From a virus, in IMG/VR virus record IMGVR_UViG_3300031565_010158, positions 1 through 41,833 of that record: a stretch of DNA of 41,833 nucleotides; one strand, 5' to 3'. The first letter of the stretch is position 1; every line of letters begins with the position of its first letter. The translations under genes were made by a program, and so were the position numbers. This document shows, piece by piece, positions 41,670 through 41,833 of this stretch. The notes beneath the pieces are model-generated. The model ran no database searches. It worked only from the letters and a program-made list of their open reading frames with translations, and was not told the origin of the DNA.

Positions 41670-41675
41670 AAATTT
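41660..41675 (+). repeat. 16-nt direct repeat, right copy
   Basis: Identical to 40587-40602. Here the repeat encodes the last Asn-Arg-stop of the endonuclease, so the gene appears to have been joined to a duplicated piece of the capsid 3' end. Confidence 0.85.
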
Positions 41676-41676
41676 T

Positions 41677-41711
41677 AAAAACCCCTGAGATTAATTTTTC
41701 AGGGGTTTTTT
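41677..41711 (+). terminator. Intrinsic terminator after the homing endonuclease
   Basis: AAAAACCCCTGA (41677-41688) pairs with TCAGGGGTTTTT (41699-41710) around a 10-nt loop. Its T-run leads directly into the tandem repeat. Confidence 0.9.
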
Positions 41712-41833
41712 ATCTTTTTATCTTTTTATCTTTTTATCTTTTTATCTTTTTATCTTTTTATCTTTTTATCTTTTTATCTTTTTATCTTTTTATCTTTTTA
41801 TCTTTTTATCTTTTTATCTTTTTATCTTTTTAT
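41711..41833 (+). repeat. TATCTTTT tandem repeat, running off the window
   Basis: An 8-bp unit repeats without error for 123 nt (15 full copies plus 3 nt) up to the last base. It starts from the U-tract of the terminator. It could be a real microsatellite or an assembly end effect; the copy number cannot be trusted because the window stops inside it. Confidence 0.95.

Noticed and set aside
40587-41675. The 16-nt direct repeats as phage attachment sites
   Set aside because: No integrase is present, and the repeats exactly flank a homing endonuclease, which explains them better.

Overview
This AT-rich window looks like part of the genome of a large tailed bacteriophage of unidentified host, probably assembled from a metagenome. 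Packaging and head genes are unmistakable: large terminase, portal, prohead protease with scaffold, a probable decoration protein and an HK97-fold major capsid protein. An adenosylcobalamin-dependent ribonucleotide reductase, a LAGLIDADG homing endonuclease and two TnpB-type insertions accompany them. Every gene runs on the + strand except one tnpB. Genes are tightly packed, often joined by TAATG overlaps, with purine-rich ribosome binding sites. No tRNA, rRNA, integrase, repressor or CRISPR array was found.

Layout. 1-1.8 kb: 3' part of nrdJ. 1.9-7.3 kb: an unknown protein, an NHL-repeat propeller protein, terL, and an unknown protein that appears to be extended by a -1 frameshift at an A9 run. 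7.3-10.5 kb: an AT-hook-like acidic protein, a tnpB remnant, a trypsin-like serine protease and a probable DUF1257/DUF2997 pair. 10.6-14.9 kb: a giant protein joining an HExxH metallopeptidase-like region to a CCA-adding-enzyme-like nucleotidyltransferase, then two small genes. 14.9-16.2 kb: a tnpB-only insertion on the - strand. 16.2-20.2 kb: WGR, LRV-repeat and DUF192 proteins and two small proteins. 20.3-26.2 kb: two consecutive Ycf46-like double AAA+ proteins. 26.2-28.9 kb: four unknown genes. 29.0-31.3 kb: a portal protein fused to a DUF559/Vsr-like nuclease domain. 31.3-33.4 kb: two unknown genes. 33.4-38.9 kb: an 1800-residue prohead protease/scaffold polyprotein with internal start sites. 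39.1-40.6 kb: decoration and major capsid proteins. 40.7-41.7 kb: a homing endonuclease flanked by 16-nt direct repeats. The window ends inside a TATCTTTT tandem repeat.

How the parts may work together. terL and the portal, normally neighbours, are about 23 kb apart. The interval holds the most unusual genes: a DUF1257 + DUF2997 + Ycf46-like AAA+ set, which in cyanobacteria and plastids is a conserved but functionally obscure association, together with proteases, a WGR protein and repeat proteins. I infer a phage-encoded protein-remodelling or processing module; nothing in the sequence proves its role. Several proteins are multi-domain fusions, and several long genes contain in-frame internal ribosome binding sites plus ATG, as if separate genes had been merged or as if nested products are made.

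Transcription punctuation is distinctive. Nine intergenic sites carry GTATAAT, several directly on the U-tract of an intrinsic terminator, with no recognisable -35 box. Two of them lie inside perfect inverted repeats.
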